Of a DNA stretch of 64,000 nucleotides, positions 35,840 to 46,411 are shown one piece after another. The notes beneath the pieces are model-generated. The model was not told the origin of the DNA. It searched no databases and worked only from the letters and a program-made list of their open reading frames with translations. The DNA is from Piezodorus guildinii (Eukaryota; Arthropoda; Insecta; Hemiptera; Pentatomidae). Both the position numbers and the translations under genes were made by a program. The stretch covers positions 43,310,736 through 43,374,735 of the forward strand of contig CM041294.1 in assembly GCA_023052935.1 (NCBI GenBank), given 5' to 3'. Numbering within the stretch: position 1 is the first letter of the stretch; each line of letters starts with the position of its first letter.

Positions 35840-36360
35840 AATGAACACAAACTACAGGCTAAATTAAGAGCCATTTGTATTGTGTGGTGTTGCCGCCGAC
35901 GACGATCAAAGAGAACCGCAGAGACGACAATATAAAAAGCGTTTGGCTTTGGCTGAGGGATGGGAAGAGGGGACCATTGATGTCCGAATTACTGGAGCAA
36001 CTGACCGCTCATTGTGGATTGACTTACAATGGAACCTTCCTCTCTTCATTTGAGCGTTGGATGACTATTCAATCCTCATCCCATTGTTTGATCGCTCTGG
36101 GCAGACAATGGACCCCACTTATCGAGGAATCGCAATCAAAGCGGTCCCCTAATATGGTCGCTCCGCTCAACTCGCCGCTCGCCGCCTTCCACACTCACCT
36201 CCTGTATCAATCAACTTCAAAAGGTTTATTCGCATGTGAAAATTCAGTCCTAACAATTAAATACGACCTAGTATTTAACAGCTCTTTCCCCCTGGCTTGC
36301 TATTTAATTCAAATCAACCTGATTACTGTTCACTGGGCAGTGGTGTTGCTAATGTAATTG
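35840..36360 (+). other. GC-richer island with a 160-codon ORF
   Basis: An open frame runs from 35875 to 36357. The first 120 codons have markedly higher GC than the surroundings, a property otherwise seen here only in host exons and younger elements. I recognise no domain. On the minus strand a GGTGAGTG donor-like site lies at about 36198. It could be an exon of an unrelated or nested transcript, a promoter-proximal island, or part of an unrecognised element. Confidence 0.3.
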
Positions 36361-36788
36361 CTTTTTTGTTTAACGTGTGAATGCATTTCCGAACACCAAT
36401 TATTTATTTATAATTATATTTAAATGTTCTGACAAGAGTATCCATCTACAAAAAAGCTATTTGCAATAAGAAATAAGTAAAAAATGTTAAATCAGAGAAT
36501 TTCAAAAACTATAGAAGTGGGTTTGAGATAAGTGTGGATTTAAGTTTGCCTTTGGGCTCATGTTTTGACACAAATATATATCTTTAATTGTTTAAAGAAG
36601 AATAGTAATTTCCTTTGTTTTAAAAACTGTGTACATACATGCATATGCTGGTGTGTGTATGTGTGTATATATGTGTGTATGTATGTACGTGTGTATGTGT
36701 GTGTTATATATGGATATATACGCGTGTGTGTGTGTGTGTATGTATGTATGCGTATGTATGTATGTATGCGTATGTATGTGTATGTGTT

Positions 36789-36860
<72 letters not shown>

Positions 36861-37929
36861 GTGTGTGTGTGTTTATGTATATATATTTCTTTTATCTGAT
36901 TAAATTTTTGTTTTGTTTTTATATAATTTTTTGTTTCTCATGTTAACATACTTTTATTTTTCTGGTTTGTACATTTTTATTACAATTTAGCTTTTAAGTT
37001 ATTTTATTAGTTCATGTTATTAGTTTAATTCTTTTCTGTTTTTCAGTCATTTTACTCTAAGACTCTAGTCTTAAGTCCACCTTTTTATTTCCTGTTATGT
37101 TATTCTGAAGGGACTTGTCCCAGAATAAATAAAGAATTATTATTATTATTATATTAGTAATGTGTTGGTCCAGGGATTTTTCTCTTAATAATTCGCAAGT
37201 GAAAAAAAAAAGTTATTTTGTAGAACATAATGTATCCTTCTTTTGTTCATCCATGAAATATATTACCACGGTACACCAACTAAATTGCCTATATTATTTT
37301 TACATATATAGATTCTATATAGATACCTATATTGATTATATATTGATCTTCACCAAAAAGAATCTACACCTAATTATAAACACATGTTTGATTTTGAAAA
37401 CGTTTCAATCCTACATAACGAAGAAAAATATAACTAAGAGGAAAAATTATAGAATCTCTCTCTCTTATATATATATATATATATATATAACAAAAAAATT
37501 AAACAAAGCAGTAAACCACCAAAGTAATGTAGACAATTTAAACAAGCTCTACGCTAGCACAATAGATAAAATAAATATACAAAGCCTTTAATATCTCCAC
37601 CCCTAGTTAGTCGCGCAAAGAAGACCTAGAGGACGGGCGATGAGCTGTTGAGTGAATGAATATAATTTTAGAATTAATAGATTTTTTTTTTCAGAAATAA
37701 TGTATGTAATAAAATATGACTCTTTTAAAATTGTAGTTTTTGTCAAAGTAAGCAGAATTGGACGAAACTACTGATGAAGCGGTTTATGAGTATATGTGGA
37801 TAAATATGCATGATGGGTAAGATTTTTTAGAAAAAGACAGGATTGATAAAATAATTAATTTAAATGTTAAAATGAGATGTAGGAAGTATAGAGATATCAT
37901 AAAAGTATAATTTTTTTAACAGATACTCG
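36361..37929. other. AT-rich stretch with microsatellites
   Basis: A GT-rich TGTATG repeat tract (36640-36790) passes into (AT)n (36797-36858). A second short (AT)n lies at 37467-37489 and a TTATTATTA run at 37137-37152. ORFs over them are repeat artefacts. Confidence 0.6.
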
Positions 37930-37964
37930 AAAATTAAATAAATCAATCAATTTCTTTTGGAAAC

Positions 37965-38820
37965 GGCCAAATATAATAATAATAATAGGCTTAACGAACC
38001 CGAAGGTTCGATGCCGATACCACCGAATTCCGCCTACACAGACTCGTCCAATTTTCACTGTTAAAGCCCAAACCCCCAAGATCATCCTTAACGCAATCCC
38101 CCCATCGACGCTTCGCTCCACCTTTCGGACGCCTCCACTCGGATCAGCAAATACCAACTGTCTCGGAATCCGTTCCTCACCTTGAGTCTCCACGATGCTA
38201 TCAGCTCAATTATATTCACAGGACACAAGTTCCGCAATTCCGCGTTGTGCAAACTTCTAAACCTTCTAAACTCCCCAGTGGCCTCACCTCTATTCAATAA
38301 ATATAAATATTTTATGCAGTACCTTATTTTCGAAAACCTTAAGTCGTTGTTCATCCTTCGAAGTAAGCGGCCTCGTTTCACATCCGTAAAGAATCGTCGG
38401 AAGAATAATAGTTTTATAAATTCTAAACTTTAAGTTATTAGATGGAAGCCGCGAGCTAAGTAATTTAGCAACTGAATAATAACACGCATTCCCACCTTTA
38501 TCCGGGACTTTATTTCTTCATGGATTTCATTTTTCTTGTTATCATTGAACGTAAATACTTGAATTTCTCTACGTGTTCAAAGGTATGCCCTGATATATCA
38601 ATATCACCACGATCGCCACCATTTCTGCTACTAATCATATATTTCGTCTTATCGGTATTTAATTCGAGTCCCATCTCTTTACCGGTTTTTATTAACACAC
38701 TTGTATTTTGGTTTCCATGTCTTCAACTAGTAGTACCAAATCATCGGCATACCCCAAAACCGGAATCTTGTCACCCATATTTAAACCTTTCTCGGTACAA
38801 ATCAGTTTTTCTGTGACATA
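37965..38820 (-). mobile_element. RTE-like LINE, 3' half, degenerate
   Basis: The minus strand gives IPVLGYADDLVLLVEDMETK (YADD active site, about 38720-38770). After a frameshift come LIKTGKEMGLELNTDKTKYM and FEHVEKFKYLRSMIT (38510-38698), then ILPTILYGCET and a short C-terminal part. It ends in a (TAA)n-type tail at about 37970-37985. Several frameshifts separate the pieces. Confidence 0.7.
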
Positions 38821-39689
38821 TTCTAAAGCTATATTAAACTTAAGTCATTAAACTAACTAAAAGAAAACTTAGGGCGATGATGAGAAAATCCGCAATATAA
38901 ATGTTCCTTTGTTCAATACTAAGTAACGACCGAACTTTTCCTCATTGGAGTTTATAAGGACGCTAAACACAAAAATTAAGTAGTGTTTAATGAGCACTTA
39001 TTTTCCTTCTCGAGATATCCAGTATAAATAACTGACAATGCTCCGTTTCTTCCTTTAAATTTTATTTTATTCGAAAATAATAGACTACTGACTTCTTCCA
39101 ATGTTTCTCGGATAGAGCTAAAAGTGCATTTTATATCTGTTTCGTAATATACTTATACTTCTAATATATATGTTTTGTAATATCCTTTGTACTTCAGGCT
39201 TTATTCATACAAATCCTTTTTCCTTGTACACTTTTATTTTATCTTACTCACTTAGGGCTAATCAAGGAGGAACCCAGTCGGAAAAAATTGATATATATAT
39301 TTTTTTTAATAAAGTTTCCGTCCGTAGACTGTCTACAAAAAATCGAAACGAAAATGAAATAAAAAAACAATTTTTTTTGTCTTTAAGCTCAAACAAATAA
39401 ACCATATATTTTCTTCTAATCTCTAGGTCATTAATGGAAGGGCTTTTGATGGAGAGTGGTTTTTATCGATTCCAAAAATCGAAAAAAAAAAAAAAAAAAA
39501 AAGTATGGTGTCTCCTACTTTTTAAATTCTGTATAGTAATTTTTGAACTTAACGTAATTTTATTTCCAGAAACAATTTTTGTAATATTACAATCTGTCCT
39601 AATTAGGACATTTTAATAGAGATTACAACATTCATACTGCATTTACACTATATATATAAACAATAAGTTTATAAAATAATAATTCTATA
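38821..39689. other. AT-rich, nothing recognised
   Basis: Short ORFs around A-rich runs only. Confidence 0.5.
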
Positions 39690-39850
39690 TACATATATTC
39701 AATAAAGAATGTATAAGAATATGTACAAAAATCACCCATAACTATATACAATCCTCAAGCATACAGCACGTGAGTGGAGAATCTAGCCAATGCTAGAACT
39801 TATAGAACTTATATATTTATTAGATGAGTAAACAAATAAAAAATTACGGA
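39690..39850 (-). mobile_element. Jockey-type LINE 3' scrap
   Basis: Shares GTGAGTGGAGAATCTAGCCA and ATGCTAGAACT-type text with 4050-4100. Confidence 0.5.
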
Positions 39851-40782
39851 TATGAAAGAGAAGGCACTCTGATAGATGGTGGGTAATTAAGGGGCTAAAT
39901 TATTTGGATAGTGTGTAATAGAAAAAACAAGATTAAATACAATTTATTTTAAAGCGAAAATTAATGTTCGTTCGAAATATAGGACTAGGAATATTTAGAT
40001 AAAACTAAATGATGAGAATATAAATATGTAAAAACATCAAATTTTGTAAAAAAATTTCCTTTGATATCTTTTGGAAATAAGTCTCAATTAATGAGCCCCA
40101 AAATCAATGAAAATTAATTGTCTCTACAAATTATAGCTAATCGTTTCTAGAAGAAACAAGGCCTTTGTCAGAGTTGGGTCTAAGGCCCGGGAAATTAGCC
40201 CAAAATATTGACAGAGTAACAGACGTTTTACTCTTAGGCGTGTTTTCTCTCATGAAATTACCTCAGCCAATTTCTTCTATCTTATAGACAATTTTATTCC
40301 ATTTCACATGAAAAATTAAGTGTTGGTTAGAACTGGCTTAAAACAAGAACCGGAACTCTCCTATAAATCTAACCCCATAATTTTTAACGAACCCTCTCAT
40401 TCTCCCCTCTAAAATTTAATTCCCGACCTCAAGTAGTAGATTAGAACTCCAGTAATAACTTGGGTGAAATCCGCATTGTAATGATCGGGTCTATAGTGTT
40501 TCGTGATCCCTTACCACCTTCTGATTCACGAACCTTGGTCTGTAATTATGCCGTGAATCCCCTCAAAAATATAGGCAGTGATGATAACAGGGTGTTAGGA
40601 TTGGCTGTTAACTAAGGGGGTGAGAGGCTTACGGAGCTACCGCACGCGCGCTACGTGAATAGAATGGACAGCAATAACGTCCACCTCTATCAATATTATG
40701 TCATTAATTATTCATCACTCCTCCTAAATAATGTAATACTCGCTGACATGCCTGGTGACAGATCTACTAACGCGCTATACAA
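39851..40782. other. Unassigned DNA left of the Gypsy element
   Basis: No ORF of note. It supplies the left flank (CTATACAA) of the LTR retrotransposon. Confidence 0.4.
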
Positions 40783-41067
40783 AGTCACGCCACCATGAGG
40801 CCATAGTGCACCTGCAGATCACACCATATTCCTTGAATCTTATTCAGCAGTCCTATTAACCTTTATATACCCTGTCCCTTCTCCCAGGGATCACTCTCTT
40901 CAAGTCCTCGCAGTAATTACGGTACGTAATCTATGTCAGACCTAGTATAGCCATATTGTTATTATCAAGATTGTCATTATTGTCTTTTAAAGTGTTATTA
41001 TCGATATTTTGTAACTTTTGAATAAATAAAATATTTTTTTTACAATAACGAGTACGAACACCAAAAT
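40783..41067 (+). repeat. 5' LTR
   Basis: Starts AGTCACGCCACC and ends CACCAAAAT. A TATA-like CTTTATATAC lies at 40861, an initiator-like TCACTCT about 30 bases downstream, and an AATAAATAAA polyadenylation-type signal at about 41021. The element begins AGT rather than TG, as Gypsy LTRs often do. The exact end bases are uncertain by one. Confidence 0.92.
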
Positions 41068-41086
41068 TGGCGCCCAGAACAGGAAC
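41068..41086 (+). promoter_or_regulatory. Primer-binding site, Lys-tRNA-like
   Basis: TGGCGCCCAGAACAGGAAC follows the LTR immediately. It resembles the TGGCGCCCGAACAGGGAC type of primer site complementary to a tRNA-Lys 3' end, with one inserted base and one change. The tRNA identity is inferred from that likeness. Confidence 0.75.
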
Positions 41087-41429
41087 TGCATATTTTTATC
41101 GCAGTTTTAAGAACCGAGTTTCCGCAGATCCGAACATTTTCCGCAAATCCAGAATTAGGACTACCGCCTAGGATTCCTCACCTGTGAAGACTCAAGATTT
41201 TGGCTTACCTACCGAGGACTACCAACTTCGAGATCTTCAGATTCTGGACGAGTTCACTCACCCCGAGCATCTCGCAACGCAGGCAAAGTCTCTTATCTGC
41301 ACTCAACCTTGGCCGGACTTCACTGTCGTCAGGTATCCAGCTCAAGGACAGATCTTCACACCCCGTCGAAGATTATTTTGACAGCGTACTCAATTTTTGT
41401 AAGTTAATTTCCTTTACTATTGTAATTTT
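41087..41429 (+). other. Gypsy 5' leader
   Basis: Untranslated leader between the primer site and gag. Two short overlapping ORFs (41184-41381 and 41200-41448) precede the gag start and have no recognisable content. Confidence 0.6.
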
Positions 41430-42560
41430 ATGTCTGATGATTATTTAAATTCTTTAATCCTGCGAGTAAATAATTTAACATTAACTACAAATATGGCAAG
41501 CTTTCAAATTAAATCGGCAGACTACGATCATATCCCTAATTTTAATGGAAATCCACACAATCTGTTAAAATTCGTGACAGTTTGTAGACAAGTTTACCAA
41601 ATCGTGTGTAAACCGGACAACTCGTTTAAGGAACTAAACGAACAAAGATTATTAAGTAAACTTTTAGCAAAACTTACGGATGAAGCTGATTATATAAATA
41701 CAACGTGCGAATTTAGTCGTGTTGAAGAATTACTAAATTATCTCGAAAGAACCTTCAGAGACAGCCGCTCAATTGAACAATTATCGCATGAATTATTTAA
41801 TAACAAAATACATCATAAGGAACACCCTCTTGATTTCCTTCAAAGAATTGATAAGATCCGCACTTTAATAATTTCTAAACATCGGATAGAAAACACACCA
41901 AATAGAGAAACAATTATTAGCGCATTAGAGAAAAGTATTCTTTATTTTTTTTACACTAACATGCCCCTTCACATAAGAACATATCTTATGACTAAAGCAG
42001 AAAAGTTAAGAACATTAGATGATTTGAGAAATTTAATTCAGAATGAGAACCATCTACTCTTCGATGACCTCATAAATTCGGGAAATATGAGAAGACCCGG
42101 AGAACATGATTACAAAAGAGGCTTCGACCATAAGAAAAAGTTCGATAAAAAACATCACAAACGATTTAATAATTGGCAAAATCCCAATAACCCGTATAAC
42201 CCACATAATCAAAGACAAGAGCATCAATATCGACAACAAGAACCTCCACAAGACTACCGGCAGAATAATAATAATAATAATTATTACCAACAATGGCCCC
42301 GTCAAGAACAACAAAGGTATTTCAACGGTTCAGGTCGATACCGGAATCAAAATTATAATAATAATAAGAAAGATGAAAATCCAACTGTATCCATGAGAAC
42401 AGTTAGCGCATTCGGGAATAAACCGAAACAGCCTAATTTCCAAATTCAGCAAGAAGACCCGAAAGACCAAGAAATCAGAGAATTAAGAGAGAAATTAGAA
42501 AAATTAGATCCAAATAATTCTTTTTTAGAGAAAGGCCCGCCAGACAATCAAAACACATAA
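41430..42560 (+). CDS. gag: Gag polyprotein of the Gypsy element
   Basis: A 376-codon frame. The N-terminal 210 residues are a helical capsid-like region opening with DYDHIPNFNGNPHNLLKF, in the style of Gypsy/errantivirus Gag. The C-terminal third is basic and rich in Asn and Gln (KKFDKKHHKRFNNWQNPNN) and has no CCHC zinc knuckle, as in errantiviruses. A second Met at residue 22 (MASFQIKSA) could be the true start. The frame overlaps pol, which is in the -1 frame, and the slippery TTTTTTA at 42521 lies 11 codons before the stop. The frame is intact. Confidence 0.9.
   Translation: MSDDYLNSLILRVNNLTLTTNMASFQIKSADYDHIPNFNGNPHNLLKFVTVCRQVYQIVCKPDNSFKELNEQRLLSKLLAKLTDEADYINTTCEFSRVEELLNYLERTFRDSRSIEQLSHELFNNKIHHKEHPLDFLQRIDKIRTLIISKHRIENTPNRETIISALEKSILYFFYTNMPLHIRTYLMTKAEKLRTLDDLRNLIQNENHLLFDDLINSGNMRRPGEHDYKRGFDHKKKFDKKHHKRFNNWQNPNNPYNPHNQRQEHQYRQQEPPQDYRQNNNNNNYYQQWPRQEQQRYFNGSGRYRNQNYNNNKKDENPTVSMRTVSAFGNKPKQPNFQIQQEDPKDQEIRELREKLEKLDPNNSFLEKGPPDNQNT
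42521..42527 (+). promoter_or_regulatory. Programmed -1 frameshift heptamer TTTTTTA
   Basis: Read in the gag frame the bases are T TTT TTA, a canonical X XXY YYZ slippery site of the same heptamer used at the HIV-1 gag-pol junction. The -1 frame is open from here through pol, and gag stops 31 bases later at 42558-42560. A GC-rich GGCCCGCC follows at short distance. I could not identify a convincing pseudoknot. Confidence 0.8.
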
Positions 42561-45500
42561 AAGAAGAGAATAAAAGCCAACTGCCTTATGTTAAAGACCA
42601 CGCGAATCGTAAATGGCTTATTGATACCGGATCTTGGAAGAATTATATAAGACCAGACATTGTACCACCAGATGTTGAAAGAGAAAAAGAAAATTTTACA
42701 ATAAAAACAGCAACCGGAGAAGAACTTGGCACGGAATCTATTTCAGTTTATTGCAGAAATAATTTTCTTAAAAACCCCGAAAAAATAAAATTTTATCTAT
42801 TTAATTTCAGTCCCAATTACGAAATACTACTAGGAAATGAGACAATGAGGGAAATGAAATTTAATATCGATTTCGAAACCAACAAAATAAAAACTCGCTA
42901 TACAGAGTTTGATTTTATTATGGAAGACGAAGTTTTAAAATTAGTTTTGAAAGAAGGCGAAAATCAGATAAAAGTAGAACAAAATAAAAATCTATATTTT
43001 ATTGACTATGAAGATGATAAGATTAAAATTAAACCTGGCATCTATGATCAAAATATAATAATCGACAGTAAAGTTAACGAAACCATATATTTACCTTTAT
43101 ACTATTTGCAAAAAGAAGAAGTAGAATTAACAGATTCTAATAAAAAAGGAAACCATGAAATAATAAAACAAATCCCCCAACTAATCAGAACCGACCATAT
43201 ACCTCCTCAAGAAAAATCAAATTTAATTAAATTATTATCGAAATATCCATCAGTATTTAAGACTGAAAATGATCCCCTTTCAGCCACTGATTTATTGGAG
43301 CATAAGATTAAAACAAAAACCGAAGACCCGATATATTCGAAAAATTACAGATATCCCCACCAATTCAAAGAAAATATTAAGGAAGAAATTAAAAAGATGT
43401 TAGAATCCAAAATAATAAGACCCAGCAATTCCCCTTACAATTCTCCCGTTTGGATTGTCCCGAAAAAGCCAGACGCATCAGGAAAAAGAAAAATACGAAT
43501 GGTGATTGATTACAGGAAATTAAATCGAGAAACAACCCCGGATAAATTCCCCATTCCTAATATTGAAGACCTTTTAGGCAAATTAGGAAAAGCGACGATA
43601 TTTACAGCAATGGACCTTTGCTCAGGCTTCCATCAAATAAAAGTCGAAGAAAGTTCTATCCCAAAAACAGCATTTTCTACAGATCAAGGCCACTTTGAAT
43701 TCCTTCGCATGCCATTTGGACTCAGTAATGCCCCAGCAACGTTTCAAAGAGCCATGAATATCATTTTTTCAGATTCTATTAACGTTTTAGTCTATATGGA
43801 CGATATTATAATTTTTTCTGAAAATTACAAAGATCATTGGAAACATTTAGAAGAAACTCTTAAAAAGTTAGAAAAACATAACTTAAAGATTCAGCTCGAT
43901 AAGACAGAATTTTGCAAGAAAGAATTGTTATTCCTCGGACATATTATCAGCGAACGCGGCATAGAACCTAATCCAGAAAAGATAAAAGCAGTAAAAGATT
44001 TTAAACTCCCTAAAAATGAAAAAGAAATTAAAAGCTTTTTAGGATTAACTGGTTTCTATAGGAAAATGATACCAAATTACGCAAAGATAGCTTCCCCATT
44101 AACGAGATGTCTTCGAAAAGATCAAAAAGAAATCAAACCAGAGTTATATGAAAACGCTTTTGAGAAATTGAAACAACTTGTATGTAGTAGCCCCATTTTG
44201 CAAATTCCAGATTTCAATCAGGACTTTTTCTTAACAACTGACGCAAGTAATTTCGCCATTGGTGCAGTATTAGCACAGAAGAAAGATGGAAAAGAACTCC
44301 CTGTATGTTTTGCATCCAGAACACTTAATAAAGCAGAACAAAATTACTCAACAACGGAAAAGGAATGTTTAGCCATTATTTGGGCTTGCAATCATTTTCG
44401 ACCCTACTTATACGGTAGAAAATTTTTCATATATTCAGATCACAAACCTTTAGAATATTTAAGAACGTGTAAAACACAGAACGCCAGATTAATTAGATGG
44501 AAATTATTGTTAGAAGATTTCGAATATGACATAAAATACATTGAAGGAAAGGCTAATAAAGTCGCCGATCATTTATCCCGTTACCCTATTGAAGAAAGGA
44601 AATTAAAAGAACCAGAATTTGATATTTTTCATACAGAAAATTCTCCTAATAACTATTCACAAGAAATCGTAGATTTATTACAAGAAATGGGAATAGAAGA
44701 AACCCAAGAAGAAGCTAACAATGAAAACTTAGAAGGAATTAATAATGATGAAAACATAGAAGAAAATAATAATGGTGAACACCAAGAAATAATTCAAGAT
44801 GATATATCTTCTTTAGCAACGCAGCACTCCACAGAATCCTCCGATAACAGAATCTTAATAGTTGATGATAAATCTAGACCAGTAAATGTTGAGAAAAATC
44901 AAATAATAATAAAAAAGGGACACGCGAAAATTCAACGCGAAACAATATTCAATAATAAGCAAAGAACAACAATTGAATTTACTTGGCCTTATCATGAAAA
45001 AGATTTTGAAATAGAAGAAAAACTTTTAGAAATCTTAAGACCAAATATAACTTACGGCATATACTGCTCACCCATATCAGATTCTATAGAAAGTGAAAAT
45101 AATTGGTATAATGCATTATTTAATAAAGTTGCATCACTCATTAGAGAAAAATTTCCCACAAATAGAATAAAAAGATATTATAAACTATTGCCAGATGTAA
45201 AGAACACGGAAGACCAGAAATTACTTATCCTTGATTATCATATCGCCAAGACATGCCACAGAGGTATAAATGAAACATATTTAGTTTTGAAAACCAAATT
45301 TTATTGGCCCAATATGAAAGATCATATCACAGAAATTATAAACAAATGTGACACATGTGGAAAAGGCAAATACGATAGAAGACCTATAAAACAAAAATTT
45401 AAAATTACTCCCACACCTGAGAAACCCTTTACAGATTTAATGATTGATACCTTACACATGAGTAATTATTACATTTATTTAATAGTAGATACTTTTTCCA

Positions 45501-46411
45501 AAAGAATATTTTCTTATTACGCAACGAGTTATAATGCCATAGAAAGCATGAAAGTATTGAAAAAATATTTAGCATATTTTCCAAAACCCCAAAAAATATC
45601 ATGTGACAACGGAAGAGAATTCGACAATAACTTGTTTAAAGATTTTCTAAACTACTTAAATATTGAATTACATTATACTACCCCCAATCACCCTAACTCT
45701 CTTGGATTGCTTAATCGAGCAAGCTCTTCGTTATTAGAAATTTTAAGACTTATAAACATAGAAAACAAAGATGATAAAGAGGAAGATAAGTTAGAGCAAG
45801 CAACGACAGCATATAATAATTCCCTTAATCAAGATCTTAAAATGACCCCTAACGAAATAACTTTCGGTATCACTAATGAAACTTATAATGAATCCCCGGA
45901 AATAAAAGAATATCTTGTTCATGAGTACCATCGGAAAATGAAGCAGCTTTTCGAAATAACTAAGAAAGGTATAGAACAAAATAAAGAGAGAAAAATAGGC
46001 AAGTTAAATGAAAATAGAGAAGACATAGAAATCCCGGAAGATGTGTATATAAAGAGACAACAGAAAAAGAAAATAGATCCTAAATACGAAAAAGGAAAGT
46101 ATGTTGATAAAAGATTTCAAAATAGAAATAAAGGTAGAAAGAAAAAACTCCACCCTGATCAAGTCAAACGACCGAAAAAAGTCACTAAGAAAAAGAAATC
46201 AAATAATAATAATAATAAACCTAGTACAAGTCAAAAAAACCCAGAAATAACTGATGAAGATATTGAGAATGTCATAAAAGAAATAGAAACGTCTAATGTT
46301 ACAGGAGTCAGCCAAGATGACTTTGAGTTCGACGACGAATTGTTTCAAGTATCTTCTGATCGCAGCGCTTACGGTTCAGATACAGACCCTGCTAATACAA
46401 GATTTATCTGA
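42527..46411 (+). CDS. pol: Pol polyprotein of the Gypsy element (protease, RT, RNase H, integrase)
   Basis: Open for 1294 codons from the slip site; the first in-frame ATG is at 42845. In order: aspartic protease with WLIDTGS (Asp codon at 42623); reverse transcriptase with DLCSGFHQI, FGLSNAPATFQ and YMDD (about 43793-43804); RNase H with LTTDASNFAIG, TEKECLAIIW and YSDHKPLEYL; integrase with an H-H-C-C finger (HIAKTCHRG...CDTCGKG) and a DDE core. The first core Asp is in LMIDTLHM (45446) and the second in SCDNGREF (45605). The residue 36 positions later is Asn (codon 45713) in GLLNRASSS, where the family has Glu. A Lys/Asn-rich tail overlaps env. There is no internal stop. It probably works from the cytoplasmic particle to the nucleus. 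Confidence 0.93.
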   Translation, partial: RERPARQSKHIKEENKSQLPYVKDHANRKWLIDTGSWKNYIRPDIVPPDVEREKENFTIKTATGEELGTESISVYCRNNFLKNPEKIKFYLFNFSPNYEILLGNETMREMKFNIDFETNKIKTRYTEFDFIMEDEVLKLVLKEGENQIKVEQNKNLYFIDYEDDKIKIKPGIYDQNIIIDSKVNETIYLPLYYLQKEEVELTDSNKKGNHEIIKQIPQLIRTDHIPPQEKSNLIKLLSKYPSVFKTENDPLSATDLLEHKIKTKTEDPIYSKNYRYPHQFKENIKEEIKKMLESKIIRPSNSPYNSPVWIVPKKPDASGKRKIRMVIDYRKLNRETTPDKFPIPNIEDLLGKLGKATIFTAMDLCSGFHQIKVEESSIPKTAFSTDQGHFEFLRMPFGLSNAPATFQRAMNIIFSDSINVLVYMDDIIIFSENYKDHWKHLEETLKKLEKHNLKIQLDKTEFCKKELLFLGHIISERGIEPNPEKIKAVKDFKLPKNEKEIKSFLGLTGFYRKMIPNYAKIASPLTRCLRKDQKEIKPELYENAFEKLKQLVCSSPILQIPDFNQDFFLTTDASNFAIGAVLAQKKDGKELPVCFASRTLNKAEQNYSTTEKECLAIIWACNHFRPYLYGRKFFIYSDHKPLEYLRTCKTQNARLIRWKLLLEDFEYDIKYIEGKANKVADHLSRYPIEERKLKEPEFDIFHTENSPNNYSQEIVDLLQEMGIEETQEEANNENLEGINNDENIEENNNGEHQEIIQDDISSLATQHSTESSDNRILIVDDKSRPVNVEKNQIIIKKGHAKIQRETIFNNKQRTTIEFTWPYHEKDFEIEEKLLEILRPNITYGIYCSPISDSIESENNWYNALFNKVASLIREKFPTNRIKRYYKLLPDVKNTEDQKLLILDYHIAKTCHRGINETYLVLKTKFYWPNMKDHITEIINKCDTCGKGKYDRRPIKQKFKITPTPEKPFTDLMIDTLHMSNYYIYLIVDTFSKRIFSYYATSYNAIESMKVLKKYLAYFPKPQKISCDNGREFDNNLFKDFLNYLNIELHYTTPNHPNSLGLLNRASSSLLEILRLINIENKDDKEEDKLEQATTAYNNSLNQDLKMTPNEITFGITNETYNESPEIKEYLVHEYHRKMKQLFEITKKGIEQNKERKIGKLNENREDIEIPEDVYIKRQQKKKIDPKYEKGKYVDKRFQNRNKGRKKKLHPDQVKRPKKVTKKKKSNNNNNKPSTSQKNPEITDEDIENVIKEIETSNVTGVSQDDFEFDDELFQVSSDRSAYGSDTDPANTRFI

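Noticed and set aside
36565..36903. Three overlapping ORFs rich in Tyr, Ile, Val and Cys
   Set aside because: They translate GT-rich and (AT)n microsatellite sequence in three frames.
45791..45979. Minus-strand ORF inside pol
   Set aside because: Shadow of the integrase coding frame.
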